Part shown: piece by piece, positions 57,451 to 64,000 of the stretch
How the letters are laid out: each line of letters starts with the position of its first letter
Position numbering within the stretch: position 1 is the first letter of the stretch
NCBI GenBank assembly: GCA_023853785.1
Contig: JAJIRX010000659.1
Location: 1 to 64,000, forward strand
DNA: 64,000 nt
Reading direction: 5' to 3'
Origin: Psilocybe azurescens
Lineage: Eukaryota > Basidiomycota > Agaricomycetes > Agaricales > Agrocybaceae
Notes under the pieces: model-generated
The model's input: the letters and a program-made list of their open reading frames with translations, nothing else
Database searches by the model: none
What the model was told of the DNA's origin: nothing
Position numbers and translations under genes: made by a program

Positions 57451-57799
57451 CATCCACCCTCTCCACCTCTGCCTCTCTCCTGCTAGCTCACCACAATCAT
57501 CTCCAGCTCCCTTGTCACATTCATGACTGACAGTGGGAACATTGGTCCCATGTGCAGAATGTTCTGTGCTTCAGGACTGCTCAATGCATAGATGACAAGT
57601 GCCATGTGGTACAACAAGCCTGAGCTTGAGTGGTGTTTTGATTTTTGATTTTTACTAGAAGAGCAGGAGAGGATGGTCTGAGAAAACCTGGAAAAGTAAA
57701 CATATCCCATTGCCTTTGGTCAGAAGTTTCATGCTATTTGGCAAAATGCTTGGCCTCATTCCTGGAGTACCTATGAGATAGCATCAGCATAGGGTGGAC
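57451..57799. other. Spacer with an unassigned minus ORF
   Basis: The minus-strand ORF 57,710-57,483 contains MALVIYALSSPEAQNILHMG, of normal protein-like composition. It could be an exon remnant; no family recognised. Confidence 0.25.
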
Positions 57800-60700
57800 T
57801 GCCTTGGGAGGTATGCAATGAATTCACATACATTATCAATTTCTATCAAGACACATACAATGTACACAAACATCATTATAGCACCCACTACAATCTAATC
57901 AAGACATCAATATCATACACTACAGGTATCAACACAGGACATACATTGAGATGCTTGTTGTTGGTGTAATGGAAAATATATCAAAGTGATGTTGAGAGAT
58001 AATAGTGGTACAAGTTCAAGAGGTGTTACCTGGATCCGCTCTCATTGACTCTCACGAGTGCAGTTCTTACTCTGACTAAAATTGCACACGAAATGACCCC
58101 AAATACATATCATTTCTCTCACAAGTACATCAGTCAAATCAGCCGGTAGGCCCAGACATTCAAGTCATGACAGAATTTCATTCGAATCGTTATTAAATAC
58201 GTAGTGTGAGAGTTAATAAGGGACAGAAAAACATGCAATTTTAATAAGATAAAGGAGAGTGTAGACGAACATGTGAAACAAGGGGGCATATATCATTCCG
58301 AGAAATGGCAAATGTGAATAACCGAATAGAGCAAGTGACATTCCAAGGCGAACACAAACTCGAGTAAGAATGTAACAATGACTTATCTTTTCAGCACAGA
58401 CATCTAACGACAACGACCAACAGGCTACCAGGAAAAATAAAATAAAACAAGGTCGAAAAGGCGAAGGGAAAAAAGAAAACGGCGAAGTAAATGTAACATT
58501 AAAGAACCATGTCGTGAAAGTGCGATTATCGAACTGATGTCGATGTTGATGTCGGTTGTTTTGGGAATATTGAGGACCGACTTGGGAATTTTTGGTGAAT
58601 GCCAAACAGGAAGGGAGGCCATGCACGTGACGCAATGCGACGACGACTACGACAATACGGCAGTGCAACGATGAAGAGGAGACCAGGATGTGATGACGGC
58701 GGGAGCAGAGAATGAGGGAGAGGGAAGGGAAAGGGGCAATGAACAGCGAACGACACCATCTACTCGGGCTTGATCTTCCAAAACACAGCCGCAGCAGCGA
58801 CGCTGAGCAGCACCACGCCCACCGCCGTCTGCATGTTGATGCTGTTGTTCCCGTCCCGGTCCTTCCCATGTGATAACGTCGACGACGAGAGCTTGCCATT
58901 CAGCGCCTGTACAAGCCAATCCCAAATCGCCGATGAGGACATTGACAAGTGAACGTGGCCGCGAACCGACGAGACCCACGCGGTCGGTAATGAAGAAGCC
59001 CGCAACGATGACATTGAAGAAACCCACGAAGGAAACATGACCATCCAAGCAAACACCAGCCCCGACCACACCCACACCCAAAAGAAACAATGACCCAGAA
59101 CATAATCAGCAATGCATCCTTCGCAAACGTCGAATAAAAACATTCGCCCTGCTTTCTTCATCTCCCTGTTCATCATCATCGTCCTCGTCGGCGTGGTGCC
59201 CGGAAACCGAATCGCCGTCGAGATCCAGCCCAGACGAATCCACGCTCAGAGGATGATGATGGCGCCCTTTCGGACTCTCCATCATCCAGCGTGGACGTAA
59301 CGCTCTCGGACAGCTTGAACACCACAGATGGCTCAGGCGTCGCGAGGCTCCTCTCCGGGTCCAGCACCTTTCCAGTGCCCACTACAGCCTTTTCCTGCGC
59401 CGCCTCCTCCTCTCCCCAGACCTCCCCATTATTTTCACCCCACCCTCGCTCTTGCTAGCACTCCCACTCCCACTACCAGCAGCCGCAACCGCAGCGACAG
59501 CCGCCCTCTTCTTCCTCCTCTTATACCTTCCAGAATCTGACCCTAAACTCTGCGAACGCGGACTCGGCAGGGTCACCAGCTCACCCCTCGCATGGCTTTT
59601 AGACCCTTCCGCTCCTTCTCCCACACCCACACCCGCCCCCGCAGCAGCAACCTCAGCAGCCCTCATCCGCTCCAACCCAAATATCACCAACCACGCCTGT
59701 GCCTCCCGTTCCTCCCATGCCCTATCCAATTGCGCGCGTTCGTCCGCCCACTCCTTGCGCACCGCACTCCATTGGCTCTTGACTGCATTTTTCCAGAGCT
59801 GCATCTTCTCGGCGAGGGTGTGTGAGAGCGCATCGTCGTCATCGTGCTTAGGACTTGCCTCCGCCGCGGTCTCGGCATCGGTCTTGGTGGCGCTGACGTC
59901 GGGGGCAGAGAAGGAGGTCAGCACAGCAGCAGCAGCAGCAGCAGCACCCCTCAACAACCCCTCCAGCTCCTCCACCTTGTGCTGCAACCCGCAAATCGTG
60001 CCCTGCGCGAGCGCATGCTGCTGCTCCTGCGCCGCCGTCAGCGCGACAGCGCTCGACACCTGCAGGGCTAGCTTCATGACCTCCTGCTTGAGCACGTCGC
60101 CGTCGCTGCTTCCGTGTGCTACTCCTCGTTCGCCTTCGCAGTCTGTGTCCGTGTGGCGCTGCTCGTGGTGCTCGGCCTCGACATCCGACTCCCCATCCTC
60201 GCCCTCATGCGATTCCACCCGCCTCCACGCAAGCGGCGAACTCACACTCGCCCTCCTCGCCCGATTGCTCATGACCATGCCTAACATAGACGGCTCAGGC
60301 GTCCTCGGCCGCCCGACACCTAGGTCCTTCCGCCTCCTCTCCCCGCTTCCTCCTCCGCGTTTGCGTCCTCCTCCGTTCCCGGCGTCTGACTCTGACTCTG
60401 CTTCCGTTTTCTCATAACCAACCCCTCCTCTTGCTCGTGCTGCGCCCCTTCAACAGAACCATGCACCTTCACCTCTGCAGGTACCCCACGCTCGACTTGG
60501 GCACCCTCCACATGCTGCCCATGTCCATCCTCCCCGCGCTCAGCACGCGTAAGTGCCTCCTCCTCCTCCTTCTCCTCCACGCTCTCCAGCTCATGGGGCA
60601 CGACCGTCGAGATGCTCCTTGCATCATCATCTTCTTCTTCCTCGCTATCCTCCTCTTCTCCCTCCTCACTATCGTGCTCTTCGTTGTCCTCCTCATGCTC

Positions 60701-63245
60701 ATGCCCACGTTGTTCATGTTCTTGTCCACGTTGTCCAGAATCAAGCCCACCGGCCCCGGCCCCGCGCATAATCCTGTCCCTTAATACCCCCATCTCCCTT
60801 CTCATCGCCTCCTGCTCCTGCAGCACATCCTCCAGCTGGCGCACCCGCTCCGAGTGGCCCGCGAGCCGCGCATGCGACTGCAAGTCCTGGATGATGCCCG
60901 CTGAGAGCGCGGGGGCGTGGGCGATGTCGCTTGCGGTAGTAGCGTTGGGTTGGGGGAGCTGGCGGTAGCTGACGCAGTGGATGTGGATTGTTCTCGCTCC
61001 GAAGTTGTTGCTGCAGACAGCGGCGACGTGGACGTGGACGTCCCTGCTCTTTCATCCCCTGCTCCTTGCCCGCCTCCGTTGAAATTGAAGCCGGAACAGC
61101 AACAGCGCTGTGGACGATCCTGCTCCCGAGCCTCCGGAAGCGGCAGGTGCAGCAGCGGCAGCAGGCTGAGAAGGAGGCGGCAGCGGTTGCGCTATATCCG
61201 GAGGCAGCGCGCGTATAGGCGGGAACATACGCCGGGAACGACGGAAGACTCGCAGGCTACAAGTAGAACATCGTCAGCATATTCCCCACGAAAATAGAGG
61301 TAGTGCAAAGGAAAGATAGCTTGGCAAAAAAACACTCAAAGTGCATGCCCGCGAAAAATTCAACCACAAAAAAAAAGCAAAAACTCACTCCCCAACAAGA
61401 ACATCCCCCACCTCGCCCATCGCGCCCATCAAACCGCCCCCAACGCGGCCCCCGTCTCGCGGATCTTCTGCACCTCGCCCTGCAGCCCGCTCAAAATCAC
61501 ATCGAACGTCAAGCCCATCTTGCCCGGGGGCCTTAATCCAATCCCGCCCATGCAGCCGAGGCCCTGGGCGAACTGCGGGCGGCGCAGTTGCTGGGACCGG
61601 GCTTGAGCGTGCGCTTGGGAGTGGGCGGGTGGCGAGGAGGAAGATCTGCTGGGTTTGCTATTGTGAGCAAGGCGACAGGAAGAAAAGGAGGGGAAGGAAG
61701 GGACATACGACGATATTATCGCTCTTGAGCTCGAAGGGATCCGATTCGTGTCCCTCGCTGCTCAGCCTCTCGCCGTAGATAAAACTTCCATTCGTGCTCT
61801 TCACGTCCTTAATATAAATCTATAAAAAATATCCAAAAAGAAACAATCAAAAGACCCATACGTCAGTCCACCAAAAAAGAGAAAAAAGACTTCAAACGCG
61901 AACGCACCTGTCCACCCTCCGCCCACACCTCGGCATGCTGCCTGCTCAGCACTTTACTGTCAAAGAACTCATTCCGCTCCTCAGGTGCCGTCTTCGAGCT
62001 CGTCCGCCGCCCGATCTTGATGTGCAAATTTGTCAGGGCGATGTGCTTCAGTGCCCAGGTGTCGTTCAGCGGGTATACCTACAGAGCCGGGAGATGGCGT
62101 TCGAGGGCGGAGAGTTGAACCGCTGCTGAAGGAGCTGTGGAAAGGGTGCGGGTGAGGGCATGGTGCCGTGTGCCGTGTTATGGGGTGGATGTGGGGATGG
62201 GTGAGGTGGGGGTATGGATGGATGGATGGATGGATCGGGTGAGGTGGGGTGGGTGGGGTGGGGTGAGTGAGGTGAGATCTGCGCGATGGTGTTGTTATCT
62301 CCGCTGAAAAGTCGAGAGTGGTCGCATCTGAAGCTCTCCAAAGGCCCCAAACGGCTTTACACACAGACGTCTAGGACGACGACGAAAGGGACCATGGTGG
62401 GATTCCGAAAGGACGGCCTCGTCACAGTGCTGCCTAGATTGGTGTGACCGTAACCCATACTGTTGGGAGATATAGAAAATTAAAATGGAACAGAAAAGAA
62501 ACAAGTGTACATTGAATACCACCCACGATAACGTATCCACTAACACTCAAAGGTCATAGTACATGAAACCTCCGCAACTCGGAACCTATTCTAGCCGCCG
62601 GATGATCTACCTCTGCCTTCGACCTCCTCTTCCTAATTCCCTCTTCATTGATACACACATGTACAATGGCTTATTTCAGCCAACTTCCCATCTGACAACA
62701 CGTATCCAGCATGCTGAACGGGTACGCATCACTTCAACGCTGCGTCTTTCGAATCCCGTCGTGCAGAGCCAACTTCTCGACGACAGAATATCATATAGAG
62801 TACTCTTATACCTGTCCGGGACCCCTTCCCGCAAACTTCCACTTCAGAAATAAAGATTGTTTTGTACATATGCGTGCTAATGAAATTCACAGATGAACAC
62901 TGCTTCTTAAAACCTTACCCTTCCCATTCTCTCTACAAAGCCCATGGTGTCTCATACGCAATTTCATTCTTTCCCGCATACTTCTGCCATTATTTTCGCA
63001 CCTATCTTCCTTTGTTTGGATACAGTACGAAGGATGCCGGGTCTGTCATTCATTTCCTTGACCATACTAACGTATAACATTTTGATCTTACAGCGTATGA
63101 TTCTAATTTGCCAACCATTCCCCTCATTACCCTTATTCTGGACGCATACATACGTATTATTTGCTCAGTCTGACTCGCCAAACCCCAGGAGAATGCACTT
63201 TTAGAATTCCAATTTAATATGTAGCACCTCGACACTCTGCCTCTT
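57800..63245. repeat. Segmental duplication, copy 2
   Basis: Direct duplicate of 38,430-44,360. Divergence is visible but modest in non-coding parts; about 85-90 percent identity by eye over 58,000-58,750 against 38,660-39,430. It lacks the 43,404-43,725 segment and the FHA-gene part 42,236-42,585. Confidence 0.9.
58760..62161 (-). pseudogene. FHA-domain tail-anchored protein (Far10/Vps64/SLMAP-like), copy 2
   Basis: The start codon used by copy 1 is changed here (GTGCCGTG); the next ATG, at 62,161, gives MPSPAPFPQLLQQRF. A one-base loss near 62,080 shifts the frame before YPLNDTWALKHIALTNLHIK. The FHA core is otherwise complete: IGRRTS, VLSRQHAEVWAEGG and, after an intron, IYIKDVKSTNGSFIYGERLS, ESDPFELKSDNI. 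About 350 bp downstream of the FHA domain are deleted (junction near 61,660). Coiled coils ERVRQLEDVLQEQEAMRREM (60,850) and VSSAVALTAAQEQQHALAQ (60,050), an acidic run, YKRRKKRA, and tail VGVVLLSVAAAAVFWKIKPE stopping at 58,760. The longest open stretch is 301 codons (60,287-59,382). Better preserved than copy 1 but not intact. Confidence 0.8.
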
Positions 63246-64000
63246 CTATGACATTATTTTCTGGAAAAATTCAGGCTGCATGCCACGAGATTTAGTGCGT
63301 ACTCGGGAGGTACTTTCAATGCTCTGGGCGTACTCCATTCCCTGGTTTCCTTTATACTACTTACTGCAAAAAGCTATACAGTACTATCTTATCATACATA
63401 CTATGCTGTACTGTGTACTCCGTTTTGTGAATATTACGAGGAGAGCTTTACATCATACGTACGCACCAAACGGTTACCAAGAACGGCCGAATGAGGCCAT
63501 CAGCGGAACCTAAATTCTGCCCGCCGAATGGCGGCTGCGTTCAAAGGAGGAAATTCCTTGGGAAGTCCTGCAATCTGTTGGTACCATGTTTTAATAAAAA
63601 CCTTGAAATATTTATTTCTAATACTATAAGTACTCTATAATATGTCCACCAGTAACTCTGGGAAGTTATTAAGGAAAGGTCTGGATGACATTTGGGTGAC
63701 TTGGTCTACTACATCAAGTCTACTTAATGTGTTTTTGTGCTCAGTCCAATCAACATCTGGATTCTGTATTGTTGAGATTGAAAGCTGCACCTAATGAAGC
63801 TGATTAAAAGAGACTGTAAATAACCTAGACTTATCGAGAATAATCTTAGGATATTTAGGCGCACAGGGATGGCTAAAAAATATGCTTATGTTTAGAACCC
63901 AGCAGACGGCCATCAGTTGCCGAAGATCCGAGTACGTTGTACGTTGTACGATTTACGTTCCGAAGTACTATGTACCAAAACTTAAGAGGTACTAATTTCA
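63246..64000. other. Gene-free right end
   Basis: No supported gene. A short tandem GTACGTTGTACGTTGTACG lies near 63,931. The window ends in AT-rich sequence. Confidence 0.4.

Noticed and set aside
59452..60417. Plus-strand ORF of 321 codons over FHA copy 2
   Set aside because: Same mirror effect; the antisense of acidic and Ala/Glu-rich coiled-coil codons gives Ser/Pro/Leu-rich sequence.

Overview
This 64 kb window reads as nuclear DNA of a filamentous basidiomycete, most likely an Agaricomycete. The evidence is: short GT-AG introns of about 50-65 nt; a Plavaka-type transposase; a Tc1/mariner element; Ty3-type gag-protease; an FHA tail-anchored protein, an AEC (auxin-efflux-carrier) transporter and a DUF6533-type seven-TM protein in their fungal forms; and a small secreted protein with a KR processing site. 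I saw no tRNA, rRNA, CRISPR array or bacterial feature. The region is repeat-rich and gene-poor, and most recognisable genes are damaged.

Layout. 1-3.1 kb: GATCGC-rich repeat DNA, then composite repeat element I (Asp/Asn-rich coding minisatellite, polypyrimidine tract, CCACCTGGA-type minisatellite). 3.1-5.1 kb: CACGCAA repeats and two unassigned minus-strand ORFs. 5.2-11.2 kb: a decayed Plavaka transposase (minus) divergent from a decayed multi-exon partner gene (plus). 12.6-17.1 kb: composite element II, the only copy with inverted minisatellite ends, holding three MITE-like elements and a perfect 40 bp palindrome. 19.4-32.5 kb: three head-to-tail paralogues of an unnamed seven-TM-like family (A, B, C, all minus), separated by an RNase H retroelement relic and an AEC transporter pseudogene; copy A carries a solo LTR in intron 1. 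35.1-36.7 kb: a complete but inactivated Tc1-like element with unusually long structured ends. 38.4-44.4 kb and 57.8-63.3 kb: a direct segmental duplication of about 5.5-6 kb, each copy with a minus-strand FHA-domain gene. 45.9-46.5 kb: an intact three-exon small secreted protein gene. 48.9-50.7 kb: a DUF6533-type gene. 51.2-51.7 kb: a truncated unknown gene. 52.3-53.5 kb: composite element III (inverted). 54-56 kb: a truncated Ty3-type gag-protease with a possible LTR.

The genes do not form a pathway. The window looks like a transposon-driven duplication zone. The best candidates for something new are the composite minisatellite family (three copies with one architecture and a shared terminus, resembling Foldback elements), the Tc1 element whose ends each look like an independent MITE, and the two FHA copies with non-overlapping inactivating deletions. 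The secreted protein gene at 45,956-46,499 is the only gene that reads fully intact.
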